Shown piece after piece: positions 1-5,645 of a stretch of 9,107 bases of DNA. Under the pieces are notes generated by a model. It saw only the letters and a program-made list of their open reading frames with translations. It did no database searches and had not been told where the DNA came from. Position 1 is the first letter of the stretch, and each line of letters starts with the position of its first letter. This DNA comes from Anaerolineales bacterium UBA4826 (GTDB lineage Bacteria; Chloroflexota; Anaerolineae; UBA4142): contig DHFK01000141.1 of the NCBI GenBank assembly GCA_002400365.1, positions 8,866 to 17,972 on the forward strand. The letters are read 5' to 3'. The translations under genes were made by a program, and so were the position numbers.

Positions 1-2
1 CC

Positions 3-44
3 GATTGGCACCAACTCGATTTCATCGAGTTTCCACCTCATTGA
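3..44 (+). CDS. Possible C-terminal tail of an upstream gene, cut by the window start
   Basis: The third frame is open from the window edge and reads DWHQLDFIEFPPH before a TGA at 42-44. The composition is protein-like, but 13 residues cannot identify a family. Frame 1 (open to the TGA at 94-96) and frame 2 (open to the TGA at 138-140) are also open from the edge, so which frame is coding, if any, is undecided. An inverted repeat lies inside this stretch. Confidence 0.2.
   Translation, partial: DWHQLDFIEFPPH
13..31. repeat. 8-bp perfect inverted repeat with a 3-nt loop
   Basis: AACTCGAT (13-20) and ATCGAGTT (24-31) are perfect reverse complements around TTC. No T-run follows, so it is not a canonical Rho-independent terminator. 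It could be a processing hairpin, an operator, or chance inside a gene tail. Confidence 0.4.
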
Positions 45-155
45 GCCGTCGTTTGAAACGAAGGCGGGCAAACGCCGAAACGATCCAGAACTCTGACTTG
101 GCTCACCACAGGTTTTCAATCGCCATGTCAAGAGAGTGAAATCGGTTAGGACAAG

Positions 156-173
156 ACTACCCATGCGGGTAGT
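156..173. promoter_or_regulatory. 7-bp palindrome abutting the -35 of the trpB2 promoter (candidate operator)
   Basis: ACTACCC (156-162) and GGGTAGT (167-173) are perfect reverse complements around ATGC. The right arm ends on the first base of the putative -35 hexamer (173-178), a common position for a repressor or activator site. It does not resemble the E. coli TrpR operator. It could also end transcription of the upstream gene, but no T-run follows. The palindrome is seen; the regulatory role is inferred. Confidence 0.4.
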
Positions 174-201
174 AGACGGCGATGGTCAACTCTTTTATAA
201 T
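173..201 (+). promoter_or_regulatory. Sigma70-type promoter candidate for trpB2
   Basis: TAGACG at 173-178 (4 of 6 matches to TTGACA) is followed after exactly 17 nt by a perfect TATAAT at 196-201. Transcription would start near 208, giving a leader of about 128 nt before the ATG at 336. The leader holds a 5-bp hairpin (GACGA 205-209 with TCGTC 215-219). I see no T-box motif and no tryptophan-rich leader peptide. This is the best promoter match I found on the + strand. Confidence 0.55.
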
Positions 202-335
202 CTTGACGAATGGATCGTCATCGCCGCGCGAGTTGAAGGGAGGAATGTCCATCGGCAAAACGCAATCGAAACATAGCCAAGCATCGAATCGCCGAAAGAT
301 TCTGTCACCCCAAGGAAGTGGGAAGGAGTTTCGCA

Positions 336-1709
336 ATGAGCGATCAACACAAGTTCTTGTTGGACGAGAGCAAACTGCCCAAGGCATGGTACAACATCAA
401 CGCCGACATGCCCGTGCCGCCCCAACCGGTCCTGCACCCGGGAACGATGCAGCCCGTCACGCCCGATTTCCTCGGCGTGCTGTTCCCGATGAATTTGATC
501 ATGCAGGAAATCAGCCCCGAACGCTGGATCGAAATCCCGGAGCCGGTGCGCGAGATTTACAAACTCTGGCGCCCCACGCCGATGTATCGCGCGCTGCGCC
601 TCGAAAAAGCGCTCGACACCCCGGCGCACATCTACTACAAGTACGAAGGTGTCAGCCCGGTCGGCTCGCACAAGCCGAATACCGCGGTCGCGCAGGCGTT
701 CTTCAACAAAGAAGCCGGCACCAAAGCGTTGACGACCGAGACCGGCGCGGGGCAGTGGGGCTCCGCGCTCGCGATGGCGTGCAACTTTTTCGGTCTCGAT
801 CTCGAAGTCTACATGGTGAAGGTGTCGTACCACCAAAAACCGTACCGCCGCATCATCATGGAAGACTTTGGCGCGCAAGTGTTCGCCAGCCCCACCGATC
901 GCACGCAGTACGGCAAGAGCGTCCTCGCGGGAGACCCGAACTCGCCGGGCTCGTTGGGCATCGCGATTTCAGAAGCGGTCGAAGTCGCGGCAACCTCGAA
1001 CGGCGCGAAAAAATACTCGCTTGGCTCCGTGCTGGGACACGTGCTGATGCACCAGACCGTTGTCGGGCTGGAAGCCCTGCAGCAGATGGAGATGGCAGGC
1101 GAATATCCCGACATGGTGATCGGCTGCATCGGCGGCGGGTCGAACTTTGCCGGGTTCGCATACCCGTTCCTCTGGAAAAAGTTCACAGAGAAAAAGCCGA
1201 TCCGCGTGATCGCCGTCGAGCCGACGGCTTGCCCCTCGGTGACCCAAGGCAAATACACTTTTGACTTTGGCGATACTGCCGCGATGGCGCCCATCGTCAA
1301 GATGTACACACTCGGTCACACTTTCGTCCCGCCGGGCATTCACGCCGGCGGACTGCGCTACCACGGCATGGCGCCCAGCGTCAGCGCGCTGGTGGACCAT
1401 GGCGATATCGAAGGACGCGCGGTCAAGCAGGTGCCGGTGTTTGAAGCCGCAGTGCAGTTCTCCCAGGCGGAGGGCATCATCGCCGCGCCAGAATCCGCGC
1501 ACGCGATCCGCGTCGCGATTGACGAAGCGCTCGAGTGCAAAAAGACCGGGCAGAAAAAAGTGATTGCGTTCAATCTCTCCGGTCACGGTCACTTTGACAT
1601 GGGCGCGTACGAGCAGTTCCTGCACGGACAGTTGCAGGATTATGAGTATCCGGCGGAAAAGGTCGCCGAGGCGATGACGCACTTGCCTCAAGTCCCGGCG
1701 ATGGCGTGA
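336..1709 (+). CDS. trpB: TrpB2-type tryptophan synthase beta chain (PLP, fold type II)
   Basis: The 457-residue protein has the marks of the TrpB2 (TrpB-like) subfamily, which is longer than the roughly 400-residue TrpB1 because of an N-terminal extension. HKPN carries the PLP lysine at K113. ETGAGQWG (135-142) is the TrpB2 form of the catalytic-glutamate motif, against ETGAGQHG in TrpB1. GGGSN (266-270) binds the cofactor phosphate. The tail has SGHG (415-418) where TrpB1 has SGRG. The family condenses indole with serine to tryptophan; an archaeal TrpB2 has been reported to prefer O-phosphoserine. No trpA is present, so indole would come from elsewhere. The start is set by AAGGAG at 323-328, 7 nt before the ATG; an in-frame GTG at 318 lies upstream of that ribosome site. 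The gene is the first after a promoter and is followed directly by a palindromic element. Confidence 0.93.
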   Translation: MSDQHKFLLDESKLPKAWYNINADMPVPPQPVLHPGTMQPVTPDFLGVLFPMNLIMQEISPERWIEIPEPVREIYKLWRPTPMYRALRLEKALDTPAHIYYKYEGVSPVGSHKPNTAVAQAFFNKEAGTKALTTETGAGQWGSALAMACNFFGLDLEVYMVKVSYHQKPYRRIIMEDFGAQVFASPTDRTQYGKSVLAGDPNSPGSLGIAISEAVEVAATSNGAKKYSLGSVLGHVLMHQTVVGLEALQQMEMAGEYPDMVIGCIGGGSNFAGFAYPFLWKKFTEKKPIRVIAVEPTACPSVTQGKYTFDFGDTAAMAPIVKMYTLGHTFVPPGIHAGGLRYHGMAPSVSALVDHGDIEGRAVKQVPVFEAAVQFSQAEGIIAAPESAHAIRVAIDEALECKKTGQKKVIAFNLSGHGHFDMGAYEQFLHGQLQDYEYPAEKVAEAMTHLPQVPAMA

Positions 1710-1710
1710 G

Positions 1711-1761
1711 TAGTTGGATGGTCGCGTAGTCGGATAGTCGTTGTCCGACTGCGCGACTATC
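1711..1761. repeat. Palindromic element A, 8-nt units, directly after the trpB2 stop
   Basis: The element begins one base after the trpB2 TGA. Four 8-nt units of the form TRGTYGNN start at 1711, 1719, 1727 and 1735. Units carrying the complementary sequence (ending in CGACT) follow from 1743. The arms 1717-1734 and 1744-1761 form an 18-bp stem with 16 Watson-Crick and 2 G-U pairs around a 9-nt loop. The 19 bases at 1721-1739 recur exactly at 6470-6488 in element C. No T-run follows; it may stabilise the trpB2 mRNA 3' end. Confidence 0.8.
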
Positions 1762-1973
1762 GGGTGGGCGATCCGCGTGGTCGCGATGTCCGCACGGGGA
1801 TGAATCCACCGTGCTACGAAACAGTGTCCGATCAATCGAACTAATCGGACTCGTCCGATGCCGTTCCGCAGCCCGCTCGATTTATCGGCGGGCGCTCAAC
1901 CGCCCACGCGTCTCTGCCCTTGGGCATGCCCCCGCGGGCATGGATTTCTCGAAACAACAACCGATGGAGCAGT
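1762..1973. other. Intergenic chain of hairpins between trpB2 and the aminotransferase gene
   Basis: No gene is credible here. Four further palindromes follow element A. The first is GCACGG 1792-1797 with CCGTGC 1809-1814. The second is GTCCGAT 1826-1832 with ATCGGAC 1844-1850, and GTCCGAT occurs again at 1853-1859. The third is GCCCGC 1871-1876 with GCGGGC 1888-1893, enclosing CGAT/ATCG. The fourth is ATGCCC 1926-1931 with GGGCAT 1936-1941. Several arms can pair with more than one partner: GGGCG 1890-1894 also pairs CGCCC 1901-1905, and TGCCC 1915-1919 also pairs GGGCA 1922-1926. Alternative folds are therefore possible. No clear promoter was found. The run ends at the ribosome site of the next gene (GGAG 1966-1969). 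Confidence 0.6.
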
Positions 1974-3050
1974 ATGCGCAAAAAACTCTTCATCCCAGGT
2001 CCGGTCGAGGTTCTTCCCGATGTGCTGGAGAAACTAAGCACGCCTTTGATCGGTCATCGAACCCAAGAGTACTCCGAACTGCACGGGCGCGTCAGAACCA
2101 AACTGCAGCGCCTGTTGAGCACGCACAACAAGGTATTTCTGGCAACCGCGTCCGGCACCGGCGTGATGGAGGGTTGCGTTCGCAATTGCGTCTCCAAACG
2201 ATTGCTCAGTCTCATCTGCGGCGAATTTGGGGAACGCTGGTACGAGATCGCCAAATTGAATGGGAAAGCAGCCGACGCGCTGCGCGTTGACCTGGGCAAG
2301 GCGATCAAACCAGAGATGGTGAAGAATGCGCTTGTCTCCGGCAAGTACGATGCCGTCGCGCTCACGCACAACGAGACGAGCACCGGCGTGATGAATCCGC
2401 TCGCGGCGATCGCCGACGTGGTCAAGGAATTTCCCAACGTAATCTTCATGGTGGACGCGGTCAGTTCGATGGGCGGCGCAGAAATCAAAGTTGACTGCTG
2501 GGGCATTGACGTTTGTCTTTCGAGCACGCAAAAGGGATTCGGACTGCCGCCCGGCTTTGCGGTCTTTTCGGTAAGCGAAAAAGCGCTCCGTAAGGCAGCC
2601 ACGGTTCCGAACCGGGGCTATTACTTTGACTTTGTGACTTTTAACGAATATGACGACAAGAATCAAACTCCTACGACTCCCTCACTTCCTCACATCTTTG
2701 CTCTCGACCATCAACTAGAAAAGTGGTTGACGGAGGGCTTGGAACGCCGCTATGCGCGCCACATCGAGATGGCGCAAGCGTGCCGCCATTGGGCAACGGC
2801 GCGCGGCTTTGCGCTCTTCCCCGAAGCCGGCTACGAGTCCGTTACGCTCACCACGGTGGACAATACCCGGGGCGTCAACGTCGCCGCGTTGAACGCGGAA
2901 CTTGGCAAGCGCGGCTTTATGATTTCCGCGGGGTACGGACGATTGAAGGAGCAGACGTTCCGCATCGCGCACACCGGCGATCTCACGCTGGACGATTTGA
3001 GCGAGTTGCTCGGCGTGATGGACGACATCTTGGCGCAGGGCAAGGCATAA
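1974..3050 (+). CDS. Class V PLP aminotransferase (serine-glyoxylate / phosphoserine aminotransferase type)
   Basis: The 358-residue protein begins RKKLFIPGPVEV, the usual N-terminus of class V enzymes. VDAVSS holds the aspartate that pairs with the PLP pyridine nitrogen (D161). SSTQKGFGLPPG holds the Schiff-base lysine (K187), in the form seen in serine-glyoxylate and alanine-glyoxylate aminotransferases. KNQTPTTPS lies further on. In bacteria such as Thermotoga a gene of this type sits beside serA and is thought to act as phosphoserine aminotransferase; here a serA lies 1.6 kb downstream. Serine-glyoxylate, serine-pyruvate or phosphoserine activity cannot be told apart from sequence. The start is set by GGAG at 1966-1969, 4 nt before the ATG, and gives the canonical N-terminus; upstream in-frame starts would add 18 non-conserved residues. 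Confidence 0.9.
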   Translation: MRKKLFIPGPVEVLPDVLEKLSTPLIGHRTQEYSELHGRVRTKLQRLLSTHNKVFLATASGTGVMEGCVRNCVSKRLLSLICGEFGERWYEIAKLNGKAADALRVDLGKAIKPEMVKNALVSGKYDAVALTHNETSTGVMNPLAAIADVVKEFPNVIFMVDAVSSMGGAEIKVDCWGIDVCLSSTQKGFGLPPGFAVFSVSEKALRKAATVPNRGYYFDFVTFNEYDDKNQTPTTPSLPHIFALDHQLEKWLTEGLERRYARHIEMAQACRHWATARGFALFPEAGYESVTLTTVDNTRGVNVAALNAELGKRGFMISAGYGRLKEQTFRIAHTGDLTLDDLSELLGVMDDILAQGKA

Positions 3051-3121
3051 CATTCTCGGTTTGCCGACAGTGCGGACCGTATCCGCGCGATGTTGAGCGG
3101 ACTCCTGACGAGAGGGGAGCG

Positions 3122-3469
3122 ATGATCTGCGAAAACTGCCGCACCACCTTGCCCGACGATGCAATCGCCTGTTGGAAATGCGGCGCGCGTCTGGCTCCGC
3201 CGGCTAGGCAAGCCGGCCCCGATGTCTTGCTCGCGATCCTCACGTTCGTAATCGCCGGCGCGCTCTTTGCCTGTGTGGGCTGGTCGGTTCCGTTTACGGT
3301 GTGGGGGCTGATCAACAGCGCCGCAAAGGATTCTCCGCAATGGTCTGGCGTGCTCGGCATCGTCAGCGGGATGGCGTTCGTCCTCGCGGCGCTCGCGTTC
3401 TTTGGTGGAGTCTGGTGGGGCTCGTACTGGCTCATCACGCGCCTGACCGCCAAGCCGGGTGAGCGGTGA
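3122..3469 (+). CDS. Small zinc-ribbon protein with two membrane segments
   Basis: The 115-residue protein opens with a zinc ribbon: cysteines at 3, 6, 17 and 20 (CENC, ten residues, CWKC), a typical N-terminal zinc-ribbon pattern. Two hydrophobic segments follow, at about residues 33-58 and 76-105, joined by a short polar loop. The C-terminus is basic (TRLTAKPGER). The ribbon probably lies in the cytoplasm before a membrane hairpin. AGAGGGGAG at 3111-3119 supplies a ribosome site. The gene starts 71 nt after the aminotransferase and may be co-transcribed with it. I do not recognise a named family, and the function is unknown. Confidence 0.75.
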   Translation: MICENCRTTLPDDAIACWKCGARLAPPARQAGPDVLLAILTFVIAGALFACVGWSVPFTVWGLINSAAKDSPQWSGVLGIVSGMAFVLAALAFFGGVWWGSYWLITRLTAKPGER

Positions 3470-3525
3470 GGGCGGCGAAAGGTGGATTGAGCGTGACAGA
3501 CCGTGATTCCCGTCGGAAATCGTAG

Positions 3526-3666
3526 CATGTACTTGGCTTCCCATTTTTCGTTGTTCTTGCTGCCATCCATCGCCAACAGTTGGACAATGGATGGAAACAG
3601 GCATTTGCAGAATATGCCAAGATTCTCAACGCTACTATCTGGCTTCCAACAGAACTGAACCATTAA
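3526..3666 (+). pseudogene. Possible gene remnant: 46-codon open tail without a start
   Basis: A frame open from just after a TAG at 3523-3525 to a TAA at 3664-3666 reads like a real protein C-terminus, with DNGWKQAFAEYAKILNATIW near the end followed by LPTELNH. There is no start codon with a ribosome site, and the N-terminal part (HVLGFPFFVVL) looks less protein-like. It may be the surviving 3' end of a gene broken when this region was rearranged. The family is not recognised; some small antitoxins have similar tails, but that is a guess. A hairpin (CCATCCAT 3563-3570 with ATGGATGG 3587-3594) lies inside it. Confidence 0.3.
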
Positions 3667-3667
3667 C

Positions 3668-3714
3668 TTCGCCAAACGCTTGCCCGCCGATTCCGCCGCA
3701 AGGTGTCTGGCGAA
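3668..3714. repeat. Nested imperfect hairpin
   Basis: TTCGCCA (3668-3674) pairs with TGGCGAA (3708-3714). Inside it, CTTGC (3679-3683) pairs with GCAAG (3698-3702). It competes with the longer inverted repeat 3682-3697/3767-3782. It starts two bases after the stop of the gene remnant and contains the first copy of a 12-nt direct repeat. Confidence 0.5.
3669..3680 (+). repeat. 12-nt direct repeat, left copy
   Basis: TCGCCAAACGCT occurs here and again at 4637-4648. The two copies bracket the attC-like palindrome, the terminator and the whole toxin-antitoxin operon. A 12-mer pair can arise by chance in 9 kb, so only its flanking position makes it notable. Confidence 0.4.
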
Positions 3715-3795
3715 ATGCAAGTATGTTTTCCAGCGCAAACCACACGCACCAAAAGTTCACGACGGTGGCGGAATCGGCGGGCCATATCGTTATGC
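3671..3795. repeat. 16-bp perfect inverted repeat resembling an integron attC site
   Basis: The 16 bases at 3682-3697 and 3767-3782 are exact reverse complements, separated by 69 nt. The flanks fit attC geometry. GCCAAAC (3671-3677, ending in the AAC triplet) lies 4 nt before the left arm, and GTTATGC (3789-3795, beginning with GTT) lies 6 nt after the right arm; the two boxes pair at 5 of 7 positions. Total length is about 125 nt, within the attC range. Against this, the arms show no extrahelical bases, the R box has T where a purine is usual, and no integrase is in view. The inverted repeat is certain; the attC reading is tentative. Confidence 0.35.
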
Positions 3796-3843
3796 GCCAT
3801 TCCGTTCCAATCCGAGGGCAAGCATCACGCCAGCATCTGAAAA

Positions 3844-3875
3844 CAGAACCGCCGCGCAATGGCGGCGGTTTTGTG
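3844..3875 (-). terminator. Rho-independent terminator of the toxin-antitoxin operon, probably bidirectional
   Basis: Bases 3844-3856 and 3863-3875 form a 13-bp stem (one G-U pair) around a 6-nt loop, with core ACCGCCGC on the left. Read on the - strand, the stem begins 17 nt after the toxin stop codon, and its GC core leads into a T-rich run (TTCTGTTTTC). On the + strand the core leads into TTTTGTG, so it may also stop transcripts coming from the zinc-ribbon gene. Confidence 0.75.
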
Positions 3876-3892
3876 AACACAAGCCAACAATC

Positions 3893-4261
3893 CTATCGTC
3901 GAATCGGAAGATAATTCATCTGGTCAGCGTACTCATCAGAACCCGACGCACCCCAGATGATAGCCAACTCCTTGATGGTATCGCCAATTGACATGTTCGC
4001 GTTGATGGTAAACATTCCTGGAATGTGCCGTCCTGCTGCAAGGTGGTCGCGTAAATGGACTGGCATCGAGTCGCGATTATTGGTAACGAGTGAAAAGCCG
4101 CGCTCTTCGCACCAAATTAGAATATCAGGGTCGAGCGTACCGAATGGTGGCGCATCAGGGTCACCAATACGCCACGTCACGATGTCGGGATAATGCAGAT
4201 GCAATCCCTTCCGCAGAGCATCATCTACATTTTCGTCAATCAGGTAACGAATCTCACTCAT
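3893..4261 (-). CDS. DUF5615 PIN-like toxin (Mut7-C/VapC45-like ribonuclease)
   Basis: The 122-residue protein has the DUF5615 signature: an N-terminal LIDENV with acidic D9, a central DPDILIWCEERG with D46, and LVTNNRD with D64. Together these form the acidic metal site expected of PIN-like nucleases. Full family length suggests it is intact. Partners of DUF433 proteins are generally classed as toxins that cut RNA; activity here is inferred. The start codon overlaps the antitoxin stop by 4 nt (ATGA, 4258-4261), implying translational coupling. It lies opposite to every metabolic gene in the window and has visibly lower GC than its neighbours, consistent with horizontal acquisition. A strong terminator follows the stop. 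Confidence 0.85.
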   Translation of the reverse strand: MSEIRYLIDENVDDALRKGLHLHYPDIVTWRIGDPDAPPFGTLDPDILIWCEERGFSLVTNNRDSMPVHLRDHLAAGRHIPGMFTINANMSIGDTIKELAIIWGASGSDEYADQMNYLPIRR

Positions 4262-4593
4262 TGTTGGATGGCCATTGCTGACTCGCGTTCCGCCATAATG
4301 CGTCGTAGTTTCTGAATTGCTGGCGATGGGTTGCGGTCTTGTTCTTCGCGCCGAAGCCTAGCATTCTCCAACCAATTGGTGAGATAAGCGTTGACTTTCT
4401 CTTTATTGTGCAGGTAGTAGGTGATAGTCGCGTAAACTTGCTCTTGCGTCAATGAAGGATAACTTGCTACAATGTCTTGGGGAGAACGACTGCGATGGAC
4501 GTAATCGTAAAGAATAGTTTCAATCCCAACGCGCGTTCCTTTGACGCGAATATCATTCGGCGCAAGAAAGTCAAAATAGTCTTCGAGTTGCAT
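4258..4593 (-). CDS. DUF433 antitoxin (VapB45-like)
   Basis: This 111-residue protein carries the DUF433 winged-helix-like domain: IRVKGTRVGIETILYDYVHR, then SPQDIVASYPSLTQEQVYAT and ITYYLHNKE. The charged C-terminal tail (about residues 75-111) probably wraps the toxin. The start is decided by GGAGGT at 4606-4601. It lies 7 nt before the ATG at 4593, but only 1 nt before the in-frame ATG at 4599, and it overlaps the GTG at 4602. The domain is known to bind both toxin and DNA, so self-repression of the operon is likely. It is first in the operon and overlaps the toxin gene by 4 nt. Confidence 0.85.
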   Translation of the reverse strand: MQLEDYFDFLAPNDIRVKGTRVGIETILYDYVHRSRSPQDIVASYPSLTQEQVYATITYYLHNKEKVNAYLTNWLENARLRREEQDRNPSPAIQKLRRIMAERESAMAIQQ

Positions 4594-4613
4594 GTCCATC
4601 ACCTCCGAGAGAG

Positions 4614-4649
4614 ATTATACCACACAATGATGAGCGTCGCCAAACGCTC
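4614..4649 (-). promoter_or_regulatory. Toxin-antitoxin promoter with a palindrome around its -35
   Basis: On the - strand a perfect TATAAT (4619-4614) is preceded after 18 nt by TTGGCG (4643-4638; 4 of 6 matches to TTGACA). Initiation would fall near 4607, right at the ribosome site, so the leader would be only about 14 nt. GAGCGT (4632-4637) and ACGCTC (4644-4649) are perfect reverse complements whose 6-nt spacer is exactly the -35 hexamer. That is a natural place for the antitoxin or toxin-antitoxin complex to repress. The sites are seen; the autoregulation is inferred. Confidence 0.6.
4637..4648 (+). repeat. 12-nt direct repeat, right copy
   Basis: This is an exact copy of TCGCCAAACGCT at 3669-3680. 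It overlaps the putative -35 of the toxin-antitoxin promoter and half of a 6-bp palindrome. It could mark the right edge of an inserted segment. Confidence 0.4.
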
Positions 4650-4680
4650 GCGCGAATAAACATTCCCGGACAGGACTGTT

Positions 4681-5598
4681 ATGCATAAGATTCTGGTTTC
4701 CGATCCGATTGCCCGCGAGGGCATTGAGATTCTGCGCTGCCACGCCGAGGTCGTCGTGGACGGCAAAGTGACAACCGACGCGCTGCTGCTGGCGATCCCG
4801 GAGTACGACGCGCTGATCGTCCGCAGCCGCACCCGGGTGATCGCGCCGATCATCGAAGCCGGCGCGCGCCTGCGCGTGATCGGGCGCGCGGGTGTGGGGC
4901 TGGATAACATTGACACCGACGCGGCGGCGCGGCGCGGCATCGCCGTCGTCAACAGCCCCACCAGCGTGATGATTACTGTAGCAGAACATACCTTCGGCTT
5001 GATGCTCGCGCTCGCGCGCCGGATCCCACAGGCGGACGCGTCGCTGCGCGGCGGCGCGTGGGAGAAAAGCAAATTCATGGGCGTCGAACTAAGCGGCAAG
5101 ACGCTCGGCATCGTCGGACTCGGTCGCATCGGCTCGATGGTCTCGACGCGCGCGGTCGCGTTTGGAATGCGCGTGCTCGCGTTCGACCCGTACATCACAC
5201 GCGCGCGCGCCCAGGAATTCGGCGCGACGCTGCTCGATGCGCTGGACGATTTGCTGGCGCAGAGCGATTTCATTTCGGTTCATACGCCGCTGCTGCCGAC
5301 GACGCGCGGGTTGATCGGCGCGGAGGAGATCGCAAAGGTGAAGCCGACCACGCGCTTGATCTTCTGTGCGCGCGGCGGCGTCGTGGATGAAAGAGCGTTG
5401 CTGCACGCGCTCGAAAACGGAAAGATCGCCGGTGCCGCGCTCGACGTTTTTGAAAACGAACCGCCGGGGGAAAACCCTTTGCTCAAACATCCCAACGTCG
5501 TCGCCACGCCGCACCTCGGCGCGATGACCGAAGAGGCGCAGACGCGCGCGGCGGTGGATGTGGCGGAGCAAGTGGTGGAAATACTACGTAAAACGTGA
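4681..5598 (+). CDS. serA: D-3-phosphoglycerate dehydrogenase, short form
   Basis: The 305-residue D-isomer 2-hydroxyacid dehydrogenase would oxidise 3-phosphoglycerate to 3-phosphohydroxypyruvate with NAD. GRAGVGLDNID lies in the substrate domain. GLGRIG (146-151) is the NAD-binding loop. The catalytic triad is R231 (in CARGG), E260 (in ENEP) and H278 (in TPHLGA). Two positions depart from the usual motif: Cys replaces the Asn before ARGG, and Met follows PHLGA where SerA usually has Ser. The protein ends after the catalytic domains, so it lacks the C-terminal ASB/ACT domains through which longer SerA proteins are inhibited by serine. Other hydroxyacids remain possible substrates, but the motifs and neighbours favour phosphoglycerate. 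A weak AGGA (4672-4675) precedes the ATG. Confidence 0.88.
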   Translation: MHKILVSDPIAREGIEILRCHAEVVVDGKVTTDALLLAIPEYDALIVRSRTRVIAPIIEAGARLRVIGRAGVGLDNIDTDAAARRGIAVVNSPTSVMITVAEHTFGLMLALARRIPQADASLRGGAWEKSKFMGVELSGKTLGIVGLGRIGSMVSTRAVAFGMRVLAFDPYITRARAQEFGATLLDALDDLLAQSDFISVHTPLLPTTRGLIGAEEIAKVKPTTRLIFCARGGVVDERALLHALENGKIAGAALDVFENEPPGENPLLKHPNVVATPHLGAMTEEAQTRAAVDVAEQVVEILRKT

Positions 5599-5635
5599 TG
5601 CGTGATGCGTGAACTTTACGTTTTACGTATTACGT
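5585..5635. repeat. Palindromic element B, 7-nt units, over the serA stop
   Basis: Four heptamers of the form RCGTRAW start at 5586, 5593, 5600 and 5607. Three reverse-complement heptamers ending in TTACG or similar start at 5614, 5621 and 5628. The outer arms 5585-5596 and 5618-5629 are a perfect 12-bp inverted repeat (ACGTAAAACGT is the left core). The serA stop codon (5596-5598) lies in the second unit. The element fills the gap almost up to the ribosome site of the next gene (GAGG 5638-5641). It is built like element A but from a different unit. Confidence 0.8.
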
Positions 5636-5645
5636 CTGAGGTAAC

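Noticed and set aside
202..335. T-box or trp leader peptide before trpB2
   Set aside because: No T-box consensus, no specifier-like structure and no run of tryptophan codons in the leader.
182..1264. 360-codon + strand frame overlapping trpB2
   Set aside because: It runs in another frame of trpB2, its product is arginine-rich and low in complexity, and it lacks any family motif. It is a shadow of a high-GC gene.
1711..1761. Rho-independent terminator after trpB2
   Set aside because: The stem is strong but no T-run follows on the + strand, so canonical termination is not supported.
2831..3738. Long - strand frames opposite the aminotransferase tail and zinc-ribbon gene
   Set aside because: The + strand genes explain the region; the antisense products have no motif and no credible ribosome site.
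3591..3991. Short + strand frames of 103 and 107 codons across 3591-3991
   Set aside because: They run through the inverted repeat, the terminator and the end of the toxin gene, with no domain and no ribosome site. Treated as non-coding.
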